The notes under the pieces: model-generated
What the model was told of the DNA's origin: nothing
Database searches by the model: none
Seen by the model: the letters and a program-made list of their open reading frames with translations, nothing else
Position numbers and translations under genes: made by a program
In this document: piece after piece, positions 1 through 8,666 of the stretch
Numbering within the stretch: position 1 is the stretch's first letter
Layout: the number at the start of each line of letters is the position of its first letter
Origin: Anaerolineales bacterium HSG24
GTDB taxonomy: Bacteria > Chloroflexota > Anaerolineae > 4572-78 > J111
NCBI GenBank assembly: GCA_030377895.1
Contig: JAUCGB010000019.1
Coordinates: 1-42,318 of the forward strand
DNA length: 42,318 nt
Reading direction: 5' to 3'

Positions 1-389
1 TCCTGATTGGGATTTCTTTGCCCTACCAGGGGGTACATAAGGCCATGTCATAAAATATCTCATTTATAGGGACAACAAACTCCTAGCCAAAATAGTATGT
101 CCTGTTTTGGAGGATGGAAAACTCCTATGATTATAAGAAACGTTAGTTCTGGCTAAGGTCGTACTCTGTAAATTAAGTCTTGCGGGATTTTGTCGCCAAC
201 ACCTACGAGGAACTTCGCACCTCGTAGGTGAGTGATTTCGCGTCCTTGAAGGTGCGTTAGCTCCTTGAAGGTCTGTTTAGGAAACCCCACAAAACACTGT
301 AATTAGGTAATCCATAGGAAGTGATGAACATGCCAAGTTTTGTTCTACTGCGAAAAAACCATAACTTGCAGGAGACAAAGAGGTAATTT
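1..389. other. Intergenic region with a hairpin; possible end of an upstream gene
   Basis: No complete gene is visible. Two short frames run in from the left edge: one ends at a TAA at 38-40 (PDWDFFALPGGT), another runs LIGISLPYQGVHKAMS to a TAA just after it. Either could be the tail of an upstream gene and I cannot choose. A clear inverted repeat lies at 200-230 (CACCTACGAGG, 9-base loop, CCTCGTAGGTG), followed by two copies of CCTTGAAGGT near 242-272. These look like intergenic repeats. The start of the ATPase gene follows at 390. Confidence 0.5.
200..230. repeat. Perfect 11-bp inverted repeat
   Basis: CACCTACGAGG (200-210) pairs with CCTCGTAGGTG (220-230) around a 9-base loop. There is no T-tract on either side, so it is more likely a dispersed palindromic repeat than a terminator. 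Confidence 0.7.
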
Positions 390-1508
390 ATGAGGATCAA
401 ACAGTTTTCTTACGAAAACAAACGGCTAGGCTGGAAACTTAATCCGGTAGAGTTTTCTACGGTTAATCTACTTGTTGGGGCCTCGGGGGTTGGTAAGACT
501 CAAATTCTTGATGCCCTGTGAGACCTGCAAAAAATTGCTGATGGGCCATCGGCAGACGGGTTTAATCCGCAAGGTATTTGTTGGGATATGACCTTTGATA
601 TCGATTCTACGGAGTATCGGTGGCATGGTGAATTTGAAGCTACCCCTCAAAATAGATTAAAAGGTAGACCTGAGCCAAAGCTTACTTTTGAGACACTGCA
701 TCAAGGAGAGCATGTATTGGCTGAACGGGAGGCATCACAAATGTCAATCGAAGGTAAATCGATTGGTATCACCCCCTTATCCTCACAAAGCATGGTCAAA
801 GCATTAGCCGACAATGCCCCATTTTCGGCCATTCATGATGGGTTTCAAAAAATCTTAAAGCATGAGTTTCATCAGAACATAGCCTTACCCGTTGACGATT
901 ATGACTGGTTAAAAACAACCTTTCATTCAATTGATGATATTCGGCATAGTTATCTAACCACTCAAGAAAAACTATTATTAGCTTGCCAAAATATACCTAC
1001 TGCTTTTGACGAGTTAAAACAGGATTTTATTGCTGTTTTTCCTCAAATCGAAGATGTTATTGTTGAAACGGTTAAACAGGGGACGGTTTCTCAACCAAAC
1101 CTAGAGGTTGTGATTAACTTAAAAGTAGGCGGTGTAAAAAAATGGATACAGCAACCCCAAATCTCAGCCGGGATGTTAAAAACCTTAATGCTCCTAGGAG
1201 AATTGTACTTATCACCCGATGGGACGGTTCTACTTATTGACGAATTTGAAAACAGTTTAGGGGTCAACTGCATCGACATCATAGATGATTTGGTTACGCC
1301 CTCCAAAAATCTGCAACTGATTATCACCAGTCATCATCCATACATCATCAACAATATCCCGATGGACGAATGGAAAATTGTGACGCGTCAAGGAGGCACG
1401 GTGACGGTCAAAGAAGCGAAAGATTTCAAACAGTTAGGGCGGTCTAGTCACGAACGCTTTATGCAACTGATTCAACTCGATGAAATTAAACATGGAGTCG
1501 CAGAGTGA
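390..1508 (+). pseudogene. AAA/ABC-type ATPase (OLD/RecF-like), interrupted by an in-frame TGA
   Basis: Reading from ATG 390, the frame gives a complete ABC-type ATPase except for one TGA at 519-521. Residues 30-37 are a Walker A motif (GASGVGKT). After the stop the same frame continues to 1508 with a signature-like SAGMLKTL, a Walker B (TVLLIDEFENSLG) and a switch-like ITSHHPYI near the end. ATPases of this AAA_21/OLD-like type often pair with a TOPRIM nuclease in DNA repair or phage defence. The next gene starts at GTG 1505 inside the last codons of this one, a 4-base overlap typical of translational coupling. The codon after the stop is GAC, and TGG would restore LWDLQKI, so a nonsense mutation of Trp is the simplest reading. 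A restart at 588 would lack the Walker A and be inactive. A sequencing error cannot be excluded. Confidence 0.75.
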
Positions 1509-1687
1509 CAAACTTGTACCTTCTCGTAGAAGGACGCACTGAGGAACTAATTTATCAACAATGGTTAAGTGACCTATTACCGCAGTTGCACCGAGTCCAT
1601 AACCCTAGCGATGTGACGAACGATAGCTATTACATCTTTAATGCGGCTGGAAATCGAGGCATTATATCGACTCGTACTCACTTCTGA
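1505..1687 (+). pseudogene. TOPRIM-like nuclease subunit, truncated remnant
   Basis: The gene starts at GTG 1505, overlapping the ATPase stop. The 60 residues begin LYLLVEGRTEE, the strand plus acidic motif that opens TOPRIM domains in OLD-type and DUF4276/DUF4435-type proteins. The frame ends at TGA 1685-1687, directly followed by GAC, the same TGAGAC context as the stop in the partner gene. Reading through would add about 40 residues that run straight into the palindromic repeat at 1751-1783. The rest of the domain, with its DxD motif, is missing. The pair resembles two-gene ATPase plus TOPRIM defence systems such as PARIS in layout only. As it stands it should not make a working nuclease. 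Confidence 0.65.
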
Positions 1688-1750
1688 GACTATGTGACGG
1701 ATGTTTCTAGAACTACAGGTAATGGTGCAGAAGTAGTGATCCGATCCGTT

Positions 1751-1783
1751 AGCTACCCGCAAGTTCTAAACTTGCGGGTAGCT
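1751..1783. repeat. Palindromic repeat, family A (CCCGCAAGTT arms, CTA loop)
   Basis: The arms AGCTACCCGCAAGTT and its exact complement flank a 3-base loop CTA (1766-1768). The core matches palindromes at 2693, 4427 and 41044. It sits where the TOPRIM gene remnant loses similarity, so its insertion may mark the breakpoint. Confidence 0.85.
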
Positions 1784-1857
1784 GACCACTACCTATACAG
1801 GATTACCTGATTTTTTACAGACAAAACTACGAAAATATAGTAACTATGGAGGTTTTT

Positions 1858-2499
1858 ATGTTTGACACAGCATCACTCGTTATTTTTATTACTGCCACCT
1901 TGGCCCTCTTACTGGCTCCGGGCCCAGCCGTACTTTACATTGTGGCCCGTAGCCTGGAGCAAGGTCGCATAGCTGGAATTGTTTCTGCTTTGGGCATCGC
2001 TCTTGGGGCGGTTGTGCATGTTATTTTTGCCGCTTTCGGTCTATCTGCTCTGCTGATGCAGAGTGCCATGGTCTTTAGTCTGGTGAAATATATGGGCGCG
2101 GCTTATCTGATTTATATCGGAATTCAAACTCTGCGGAAAAAGACAGAGGTGAATGAGGTTACAGAAATCCAAACCATGACCTATTCTCGTATTTTTAAGC
2201 AGGGATTTGTGGTGAACCTTTTAAATCCCAAAACTGCCCTGTTCTTTTTGGCCTTTCTTCCACAATTTGTCGATGCCGAGCGGGGGGGTGTGGGTATACA
2301 GATTATCCTTCTGGGTACGATTTTTGTCGGGTTAGCTATTGTGAGCGATAGTTTATACGCCCTTATTGCTGGTACGGCCCGACAGCTCTTGACCGGAAGC
2401 ATAATGATGATTCGCTCGCAAAAATACATGTCTGGCTCAATTTATATCCTTTTAGGTCTTATGACTGCGTTTTCAGGTGACAGCAAGAGCGCGGGGTGA
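1858..2499 (+). CDS. LysE/RhtB-family amino acid exporter
   Basis: A 213-residue inner-membrane protein with the length and about six hydrophobic segments of LysE/RhtB efflux proteins, which export amino acids or related metabolites using the proton gradient. The N-terminal LLLAPGPAVLYIVARSL matches the family's conserved first helix (PGP followed by a small/polar stretch). A second hallmark, NLLNPKTALFFLAFLPQF, lies in the middle, followed by more hydrophobic helices. I place the start at ATG 1858 because GGAGG at 1848-1852 sits 5 bases before it; an ATG at 1846 would overlap that ribosome site. The gene stands alone and faces a convergent MFS gene. The substrate cannot be read from sequence. 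Confidence 0.9.
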   Translation: MFDTASLVIFITATLALLLAPGPAVLYIVARSLEQGRIAGIVSALGIALGAVVHVIFAAFGLSALLMQSAMVFSLVKYMGAAYLIYIGIQTLRKKTEVNEVTEIQTMTYSRIFKQGFVVNLLNPKTALFFLAFLPQFVDAERGGVGIQIILLGTIFVGLAIVSDSLYALIAGTARQLLTGSIMMIRSQKYMSGSIYILLGLMTAFSGDSKSAG

Positions 2500-2511
2500 T
2501 ACGGATCTGTT

Positions 2512-2723
2512 GGCTACGCGCAAATTTAAAACTTGGGCGTAGCTGAGGATTCTTTTTGAGCATGGTTCATTCTCCGTTAAGTTTGCTTTACAAATAAAAC
2601 CATTGTAGGTGACGCTTGTAGCGTCACTAAATAAACGCCGTAATACCCCCAAGCAATACAGGGGAACGGTCATTGTCACGCTACAAGCGTGACCTACCCG
2701 CAAGTTTAGAACTTGCGGGTAGG
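2512..2723. repeat. Cluster of nested palindromes (family A plus GTGACGC hairpins)
   Basis: Four palindromes stand side by side. A degraded family A copy lies at about 2512-2544 (GGCTACGC facing GCGTAGCT). GTGACGC/GCGTCAC with loop TTGTA lies at 2609-2627. GTCACGC/GCGTGAC with loop TACAA lies at 2675-2693. A perfect family A copy at 2693-2723 has CCTACCCGCAAGTT arms and loop TAG. The two GACGC hairpins are inverted copies of each other, so 2605-2697 could also fold as one long stem. No coding potential is seen here. Confidence 0.8.
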
Positions 2724-2746
2724 TGATCACTACATATACAGGAGTA

Positions 2747-2786
2747 CCAAAAAAGGCCATCCTCATCATGAGAATGGCCTTTTTGG
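2747..2786. terminator. Bidirectional terminator between the LysE and MFS genes
   Basis: CCAAAAAAGGCCAT (2747-2760) pairs with ATGGCCTTTTTGG (2774-2786), with T-runs leaving on both strands. It lies between two convergent genes and can serve both. Confidence 0.8.
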
Positions 2787-2825
2787 ATTCTTTTTGATTC
2801 ATAGAAAATCTATCGCCAAATGAGA

Positions 2826-4016
2826 TTAGACGACCACTTCCTTCGTACTCCTGATTATCCAAGCAAAAACACCCATCAGTAGCAATGACGAGATCATGAC
2901 CATCCACAGCATGACTTGCGCTCCAATCGTTTCAATATATTGACCCGTTATCCAAGGTAAGGTCATGCCGCCTAAACTGGCTCCAACAAAAAACCAGCCC
3001 GTAATAGCTCCGGTCACAGTCAGATTTCGCTCGGCCAAAGAAAACATGGTCGGAAACATGGAGGCCATCGACAAGCCCAACCCCACCGCGCCGAGACCAA
3101 TCACCCACAACGAGGCGGGCCAAATCAGCATCAGGGTAACGCTGAGAATACAGCCGACTAAATCGGCCCATAGCATTGTTTTGGGTGTGAAGCGCACTGC
3201 AAGCGGGATGGATAACAGTCGCCCTAAAGTGAGCGCGCCCCAGAAGACCGAGGTTAAATAGGCCGCGCTCGTTTTGTCAGCAATACCAAGGGTGGTGGCG
3301 TAGGTATAAATCCAGCCGCCAAAGCTTACCTCTGCCCCGACATACAGAAAGAAAAAGGCCGCCATCAGGGACACCAAACGATAGTTTATCGGGCCGTTGG
3401 CTTTTGCCTGATTCGGATCATAAGAGGCAGGACTGGAGAGACGAAGCAGGATCAACGCAATCGGAAAAATCAGCAAAGCCAGCGTCCAATATGCCCACGT
3501 AATGTTGCCACTGGCTAACACGAGTTGGGCGATGATGATTGGCCCTAAAAACGCACCCACCCCAAAAAAGAAGTGAAGTCCATTCATAAAAGGGCCGACC
3601 TCTCGTCGATGTACCCAAATTAACAGGGTGTTGCCGCCCACGTCGATCAGACTCTCGGTGAAACCCAATACCAACAATATGAGAATTAACAGGGTAAGCT
3701 GGGAAACTAAGGGTGTTAAGGTTAGCGCAAAAGCCAGCCCCAATACCATCAAACTCATCACTTTGTGACCGGCTAATCTGTCGTACAATCGCCCAGACGA
3801 TAGCGCGCCGATTAAATATCCGGCAGATCGAGCGATAAATAGGATGCTGATTTGGCTTAATGTGCTATGCGTATTTGCGGCCAAGCTGGGCAAGGTCGGC
3901 CCTAACGAGGAGTTGGCTAACCCCAGCCCAATAAAAGCGACATAATAGGCCAGCGTCTTTTTCAACCGATCTGAGGTTAATTTTGATCTGATTAATTGTA
4001 ATGTGTTCAAAATCAT
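2826..4016 (-). CDS. Major facilitator superfamily transporter (sugar permease-like)
   Basis: A 396-residue protein made of about twelve hydrophobic segments, the usual MFS size. The first half carries GRLYDRLAGHKVM, a version of the conserved loop 2-3 motif (GxLxDRxGxK). A helix with ESLIDVGGNTLLIWV, followed by MNGLHFFFGVGAFLGP, resembles the NaGLT1/FucP-like sugar-transport branch. That assignment is from motif memory and less sure than the MFS call. The start at 4016 is preceded by AGGAA about 5 bases away. Nearby sugar genes make a sugar or glycoside substrate plausible, but the gene is separate from that operon. Confidence 0.8.
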   Translation of the reverse strand: MILNTLQLIRSKLTSDRLKKTLAYYVAFIGLGLANSSLGPTLPSLAANTHSTLSQISILFIARSAGYLIGALSSGRLYDRLAGHKVMSLMVLGLAFALTLTPLVSQLTLLILILLVLGFTESLIDVGGNTLLIWVHRREVGPFMNGLHFFFGVGAFLGPIIIAQLVLASGNITWAYWTLALLIFPIALILLRLSSPASYDPNQAKANGPINYRLVSLMAAFFFLYVGAEVSFGGWIYTYATTLGIADKTSAAYLTSVFWGALTLGRLLSIPLAVRFTPKTMLWADLVGCILSVTLMLIWPASLWVIGLGAVGLGLSMASMFPTMFSLAERNLTVTGAITGWFFVGASLGGMTLPWITGQYIETIGAQVMLWMVMISSLLLMGVFAWIIRSTKEVVV

Positions 4017-4161
4017 GGATGTTCCTAATTTTGGGATTTGTTGGATAGATGATCACTACACGAAAACTGTGGTTGAGAACACGATTGCTCAAACAAACGA
4101 CGCAGGGAACAGTTCGGGGAGATATGACCGTAAATTCGCGAATTATCACTCGTAAACTCAG

Positions 4162-4306
4162 TACCCGACAGAAAAGTTAACCAAAACTAATTAGCACAGA
4201 GATTCACAGAGAAAAAGCGATTTATTTTTTCCTCTGTGAATCTCTGTGTTCCTCTGTGAATCTCTGTGTTCCTGTTTTAGCTTTCCCTAAACTACTTTGT
4301 CGGGTA
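4162..4306. mobile_element. MITE-like element, family D (TACCCGACA ends)
   Basis: This 145-bp element starts with TACCCGACA (4162-4170) and ends with the exact complement TGTCGGGTA (4298-4306). Inside, CACAGAGATTCACAGAG faces CTCTGTGAATCTCTGTG, giving a long imperfect hairpin. The 20-bp segment beginning CCTCTGTGAATC is duplicated in tandem at 4231-4250 and 4251-4270. Related copies are at 35466-35591 and about 36725-36830. It has no coding capacity, so any transposase would act in trans. Confidence 0.75.
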
Positions 4307-4333
4307 GCAAGCTCGTAAATAAATTTGGGGTCA

Positions 4334-4368
4334 AAAAGAGTTCCCCTGAAAGAAAAGGGAACTCTTTT
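4334..4368 (-). terminator. Terminator downstream of the GH42 gene
   Basis: AAAAGAGTTCCC (4334-4345) pairs with GGGAACTCTTTT (4357-4368). On the minus strand the hairpin is followed by a T-run, as expected for the end of the sugar operon about 190 bases beyond the GH42 stop. Confidence 0.7.
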
Positions 4369-4426
4369 CGACATCGCCTTCGACAAGCTCAGGCTATAGA
4401 TGTTCAGATAAACATTTTCAGCCGTT

Positions 4427-4459
4427 ACCTTCCCGCAAGTTTAGAACTTGCGGGAAGGT
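4427..4459. repeat. Palindromic repeat, family A (TAG loop)
   Basis: ACCTTCCCGCAAGTT and its exact complement flank loop TAG (4442-4444). It is identical over both 15-base arms and the loop to the copy at 41044-41076. Confidence 0.9.
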
Positions 4460-4559
4460 TGGTCTTGAATTGAAAACCATTATCTGAAAGACTGTACTTA
4501 GTTTTTGGGGTTTGATAGACAATCGCTACACGAAAGACGTGTTGTTAACCTAACAATTT

Positions 4560-6533
4560 TTACCAGCGAACTACCTCCACTCCGAACGGAGCTAACGGCA
4601 GACTGGTCACTTTCGGTTGTTCGCTCAACAACGCATCAACTGGCTGAGAAAATTCGACGGTAGTCTGGCTTTCGTGGTGATTGAGCAGGAGTAGCCCCTC
4701 ACCGCCACCCTCAAAACTGATGCGAGTAGCTTCCACGCCGGCGGGTAGGTTGAAGGGTAGAGCCAACTCGTTCAGCCCCAACGTTTGCCATACGGATGAG
4801 GCAAAAAATGGCTCGCTGAGGTAGCCGATGGTGACGGCCACCCCTTGACCAACCTTATTCATGGTCGCGGCGGCCTTACCAGCCCAATATTGGTTGCTAT
4901 AAACCATCAACGGCTCGGCGGTGGTTGGCTCTAGCACATCGGCCCAAAGTTGGTAGGACTGAATGTCGGTTTGGGCTACATTACTGACCGTACATTCCAT
5001 GTCTGGCGGAATACCGAGATACTCATCCAACTTGACCCCTAACAATTTGTCTAAGTGAGCGGGTAAGGGTTGGTCAGTCCAGACGCTACTTTGGTTTTTC
5101 ACAAAAGCTCGACAGGTGATCGCTAATCGTCCGCCCGATTCGACATAGTGCTGCCATGTTTCTAGCTCGGCCTCATCAATCAAAATTGGCGAAGGCACGA
5201 TGACCGTTTTATACGCTCTCAGATCGGTTGCGCCGCGTCGCACGATATCCACCGAGATGCCAGCCTGCCACAAATGATGGTAGATGGCTTGAACCTGTTT
5301 GTGGTAAGAAAAATCATGCTGATGAGGGTCAATTTGAATCGTCCACCAGTCGCTAAAGTCGAACAGAATCGCTACCTCAGCCGGAGTGCGAGAGATGTTG
5401 GGCAGACGATTGAGTTCGGCATGCAGTTGGGTGGCCTCATCATACAAACGGGTTTTTGAGCCGTCGTGACGCAACACGCCCATGTGATACTGCTCTTGAC
5501 CGTATCGAGCGGCCCGCCAACGGAAATAAACCATCGCCTCAGCCCCGTGCGCCAAGCCTTGATAACTCCACATCCGCACCTGTCCGGGTGGCACGGGGCG
5601 ATTGTAAGGATGCCAGTTGACCACGCCGGGCTGTTGCTCCATGACCCAATACCCCCTCTGTTTGAAGCCTCGCATCATGTCATGATTTAGGGCAATATCG
5701 TCTGGCCCTTTGGCTCCCTGCGGATAGTTATCCCACGAGACAAAATCAAGGTCGGCGGCCAAGTCAAAATAGTCTTGCTGATCAACATTGCCGTCGCCCA
5801 AACCCATGTAGTTGTGAGTAATCTGATGAGTAGGGGCATATTTGCGGATGATGTCGATTTGCTGTTTTTGATAGGCTACCCAACTGTCGGAGGAGAATCG
5901 CCGGAAATCAAGTTGGAGGCTAGGACTCTGTTGGGCTGATGAATACATGGGTAAGGGAATTTGCGACCAGTCGGTATAGGTTGCGCTCCAAAAAATCGTC
6001 CCCCATGCTTCATTCAGATGGTCGAGCGTCTTGTATCGTTTCTGCGCCCATTCCTGAAAGGCGCGACGGCAATGGTCGCAATAACAGCGAGTGGTACGAT
6101 GGCAACTGAACTCATTGTCAACCTGCCAGCCGAATATGCCCGGATATGAGCCATAATGTTGAGCCATAGCCGTCACAATGCGTTGGCTGTGGATTTGATA
6201 GGCCGGATTGTTGGCACAGCCATGCCGCCGACTGCCCACATTCAGCACAATACCACGTTCATCCCGTTGCAAAACGTCATAGTTAGCCGTTAACCACGTT
6301 GGAGGCGTAGGAGTCGGTGTACCGAGAACCAACTGTAAACCTTCATTTCTCAAAATGTCGATAGCCGTATCCAGCCAATCGAAACTAATCTCTTCTTCGC
6401 TTGGTTCAAACAAGCCCCAAGCAAACTCGCCGACTCGGACGTAGGTCAAGCTGAGGTCGGCCATCATTTTTGCATCAACCGCCCATCGTTCTTGCGGCCA
6501 ATGTTCGGGGTAATAATCAACACCTAGTTTCAT
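4560..6533 (-). CDS. Beta-galactosidase, glycoside hydrolase family 42
   Basis: A 657-residue GH42 enzyme that hydrolyses terminal beta-galactosides. It opens MKLGVDYYPEHWPQERW, the standard GH42 start. The acid/base glutamate is E141 in WQVDNEF, and the nucleophile is E299 in WVMEQQPG. Four cysteines (C106, C150, C152, C155) match the zinc-binding cluster known in this family. A trimerisation region and a C-terminal beta domain follow. No signal peptide is seen, so it should act in the cytoplasm on imported oligosaccharides. I use ATG 6533: a longer frame to 6569 would add MFHVSRITHHIL, encoded by an intergenic repeat. No strong ribosome site is visible. It is the last gene of the LacI/ABC transporter cluster, 210 bases after the second permease. 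Confidence 0.95.
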   Translation of the reverse strand: MKLGVDYYPEHWPQERWAVDAKMMADLSLTYVRVGEFAWGLFEPSEEEISFDWLDTAIDILRNEGLQLVLGTPTPTPPTWLTANYDVLQRDERGIVLNVGSRRHGCANNPAYQIHSQRIVTAMAQHYGSYPGIFGWQVDNEFSCHRTTRCYCDHCRRAFQEWAQKRYKTLDHLNEAWGTIFWSATYTDWSQIPLPMYSSAQQSPSLQLDFRRFSSDSWVAYQKQQIDIIRKYAPTHQITHNYMGLGDGNVDQQDYFDLAADLDFVSWDNYPQGAKGPDDIALNHDMMRGFKQRGYWVMEQQPGVVNWHPYNRPVPPGQVRMWSYQGLAHGAEAMVYFRWRAARYGQEQYHMGVLRHDGSKTRLYDEATQLHAELNRLPNISRTPAEVAILFDFSDWWTIQIDPHQHDFSYHKQVQAIYHHLWQAGISVDIVRRGATDLRAYKTVIVPSPILIDEAELETWQHYVESGGRLAITCRAFVKNQSSVWTDQPLPAHLDKLLGVKLDEYLGIPPDMECTVSNVAQTDIQSYQLWADVLEPTTAEPLMVYSNQYWAGKAAATMNKVGQGVAVTIGYLSEPFFASSVWQTLGLNELALPFNLPAGVEATRISFEGGGEGLLLLNHHESQTTVEFSQPVDALLSEQPKVTSLPLAPFGVEVVRW

Positions 6534-6743
6534 AAGTATGTGATGCGTGATGCGTGATACGTGAAACATGAAATGGCATATAGATGTTCGATAAATGTTT
6601 TGCAGTTCAAGACCCTAAAGGTTTTAGAAACCTTTAGGGTCTGTCCCAGACCTGACAGGTCTATTTGGACACCTATACAGACCACTCACGTTTTACGTTT
6701 CACGCATCACGTGTTAATCTAAAATCCAAAATCGCAAATCGAA
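6534..6743. repeat. Composite repeat between permease and GH42 gene
   Basis: The gap is built from nested inverted repeats. The outer arms are GTGATGCGTGATACGTGAAAC (about 6540-6567) and GTTTCACGCATCACGTG-like sequence (about 6688-6714). Inside are a family B palindrome (6611-6641) and GACCTGACAGGTC (6649-6661). A folded transcript here could separate GH42 expression from that of the permeases. Confidence 0.65.
6611..6641. repeat. Palindromic repeat, family B (CCCTAAAGGTTT arms, TAG loop)
   Basis: GACCCTAAAGGTTT (6611-6624) and its exact complement (6628-6641) flank loop TAG. The same sequence recurs at 8623-8653 and, slightly shorter, at 32389-32413. Confidence 0.9.
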
Positions 6744-7607
6744 CTATTTGCCTGACCCCAAGGTTAGACCACCGATAAAGTATCGTTGTAGGGCAAAAAA
6801 TACGACAAGCGTAGGTAAGGCGGCTAATAACGCGCCAGCTACAATCATCGGCCAATTGGTGATAAACTGGCCCTGTAAGGTTGATAACCCCGCCGTAACA
6901 GGTTTTATGCTGTCATCTTGAATCAGCATTAAGGCCCACAGATAATCGTTGAATATCCACGTAAACTCCAACGTGGCAACGGCGGCGATGCCGGGTACGG
7001 TTAGAGGCATGACAATCTTCCAATAGATGCCCCATTCCGAAGCCCCGTCGATGCGGGCCGCGTCCATAATCTCACCGGGTAGAGTTTTCATAAAATTCCG
7101 TAAAACAAAGGTACAGAATCCCATTTGGAAAGCAACATGGGTGATAATCAAACTCCAGTAGGTGTTGTATAATCCCACCGAGTTGCTGAGTAGAAAAACA
7201 GGTAAAATCAAAATTTGGAAGGGTAACATCGTCCCGGCCACGTAGGTAAAGTAGATGAGTTGGTTGCCCGGAAACTTATATCGAGCCAAGGCAAATGCGG
7301 AGAGTGAAGACAGAAAAATCGTACCAATTAAGGCCGGAATGGTAATGATAAAGCTGTTTAGTAGATACCGATTGACTCGTCCTTGTATCCAAGCTCTTGG
7401 GTAATTTTCGTAAGTAACAACCGTCGGGATGCTCCAAAAACCGTTGATGGTGATGTCATCTTGGGTGCGAAGTGAGGTGATGATCGCCCCAAAGAAAGGA
7501 GACATGTAGATTAGGGTAAAACCAATCAGAAAAACGTATAGTAACATACGAGTCATCGGAAATGGTTTTGCTTTAGGTTCTTCAATAATTGTTGATTGTG
7601 TAGTCAT
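6744..7607 (-). CDS. Carbohydrate ABC transporter permease, MalG type
   Basis: A 287-residue inner-membrane permease of the binding-protein-dependent sugar transporter family (CUT1, MalG-like). About six hydrophobic segments are visible. The EAA loop that contacts the ATPase reads EIMDAARIDGASEWGIYWKI, followed by VMPL. The C-terminus LQRYFIGGLTLGSGK is typical of MalG-type subunits. It lies 73 bases after the MalF-type gene and before the GH42 gene, all on the minus strand, so it should form the channel with that partner. The linked beta-galactosidase suggests a galactoside substrate, which is inference. Confidence 0.93.
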   Translation of the reverse strand: MTTQSTIIEEPKAKPFPMTRMLLYVFLIGFTLIYMSPFFGAIITSLRTQDDITINGFWSIPTVVTYENYPRAWIQGRVNRYLLNSFIITIPALIGTIFLSSLSAFALARYKFPGNQLIYFTYVAGTMLPFQILILPVFLLSNSVGLYNTYWSLIITHVAFQMGFCTFVLRNFMKTLPGEIMDAARIDGASEWGIYWKIVMPLTVPGIAAVATLEFTWIFNDYLWALMLIQDDSIKPVTAGLSTLQGQFITNWPMIVAGALLAALPTLVVFFALQRYFIGGLTLGSGK

Positions 7608-7680
7608 TTGAGTTTGTTTTATTGTGTTTGGTCAATTGTTTATGTTGTCAAGGTCAATAAACCATCGACCAATAGCCACA

Positions 7681-8601
7681 CTAATACTCCATTTCATCCT
7701 TCATAATTCGCCATAGATAACCGACAATAAAGACTAAACTGATCATGAACAAGACCACTGCGGTTGCCGCGCCCAAACCCATTTTGTAATTGTTAAAGGC
7801 TTGAATATACATCAGCACCGCCAGCACCGTGGAAGAGTTTGCCGGGCCACCTTTGGTCATTATCCACACTAGGTCAAAAGAACGAAGCGAGTCGATGACC
7901 GAGATAACTACCACAATCGTCGTTACCGGAGCTAATAACGGAAAAGTTATATGTCGAAACGCTTGCCATGCGTTTGCACCATCAAGTCTAGCTGCTTCGA
8001 GCAAGCGGATATCCACATTTTTGAGTCCAGCCACATACAAAATCATAATGTAGCCAATCTGTCGCCATGCGGCGGCAAGAATCACCGCCCAAATCACCAA
8101 CTCTTTATCAGATAACCAACTAGGCGGGTCAGCTATGCCGAGCGAAGTTAATAACGGGTTGATGAAACCATCGCGTGGGTTGTAGACCCAAGCCCAAATC
8201 AAGCCGATGACGGGCAGAGAGAGTACCTGAGGCAAGAAGATGCCCACCTTAAAGAAACGGTCTCCCTTCACATTTTGATTTAAGACGATGGCTAACCCTA
8301 AGCCCATAGCGACCGGAATGGTGATAAAGGTGAGTAACCATTTGAGATTGTTAACGAGGGCATACTCAAATGGTGAGGTACGTCGTTTGCCCAAACTGCC
8401 AAACAGAGTTTCAAAGTTGGCAAGACCGATATATTTGGCATCGGGCGAGATACCGTCCCAATCGGTGACACTAAGATAGAAACTGTAAAACATAGGGCCG
8501 ATAATCCAGACAAGGTAGAGTAATAGTGGCCCGATTACGAATAGATAGGGGGTCGGATCAAATTTTGATTTTGTTCTAACTGGTGGGGATGTTACTGCCA
8601 T
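7681..8601 (-). CDS. Carbohydrate ABC transporter permease, MalF type
   Basis: A 306-residue permease with about six transmembrane segments, the MalF-like partner of the CUT1 transporter. The EAA motif reads LLEAARLDGANAWQAFRHI followed by TFPLL. WIMTKGGPANSSTVL is another CUT1 hallmark. The start at 8601 follows an AAAGGAGA ribosome site. It sits 65 bases downstream of the binding-protein gene, and a strong family B hairpin fills that gap. No ATP-binding subunit is encoded in the cluster, so a general MsmX/UgpC-like ATPase elsewhere is likely to power it. Confidence 0.93.
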   Translation of the reverse strand: MAVTSPPVRTKSKFDPTPYLFVIGPLLLYLVWIIGPMFYSFYLSVTDWDGISPDAKYIGLANFETLFGSLGKRRTSPFEYALVNNLKWLLTFITIPVAMGLGLAIVLNQNVKGDRFFKVGIFLPQVLSLPVIGLIWAWVYNPRDGFINPLLTSLGIADPPSWLSDKELVIWAVILAAAWRQIGYIMILYVAGLKNVDIRLLEAARLDGANAWQAFRHITFPLLAPVTTIVVVISVIDSLRSFDLVWIMTKGGPANSSTVLAVLMYIQAFNNYKMGLGAATAVVLFMISLVFIVGYLWRIMKDEMEY

Positions 8602-8621
8602 AATATTCTCCTTTCTCTAAA

Positions 8622-8654
8622 AGACCCTAAAGGTTTTAGAAACCTTTAGGGTCT
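8622..8654. repeat. Family B palindrome between binding protein and permease genes
   Basis: AGACCCTAAAGGTTT and its exact complement flank loop TAG (8637-8639). Hairpins at this place in sugar-transporter operons commonly protect the binding-protein mRNA or reduce read-through, so that the binding protein exceeds the permeases. That role is inferred here; the sequence itself is a dispersed repeat. Confidence 0.85.
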
Positions 8655-8666
8655 AAAATTAATTAC

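Larger units (their letters stand above)
4017..4532. other. Repeat-rich intergenic region
   Basis: No gene is visible between the MFS start and the end of the GH42 gene. The stretch holds a MITE-like element (4162-4306), a terminator hairpin (4334-4368), a CCTTCGACAAGCTCAGG-type repeat near 4377-4393 and a family A palindrome (4427-4459). The MFS promoter must also lie here, but I cannot pick one out. Confidence 0.7.

Noticed and set aside
519..1687. Use of TGA as a sense codon for Trp
   Set aside because: Other genes in the window end at TGA, including the LysE-type and Rpn genes and the ATPase gene itself. Recoding would also not rescue the TOPRIM gene, which runs into a repeat.
2473..2907. 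Minus-strand frame overlapping the palindrome cluster
   Set aside because: It translates repeats and the terminator, including VLNLRVG from family A palindromes.
6534..6569. N-terminal extension MFHVSRITHHIL of the GH42 enzyme
   Set aside because: It is translated from an intergenic repeat. The conserved GH42 start is at 6533.
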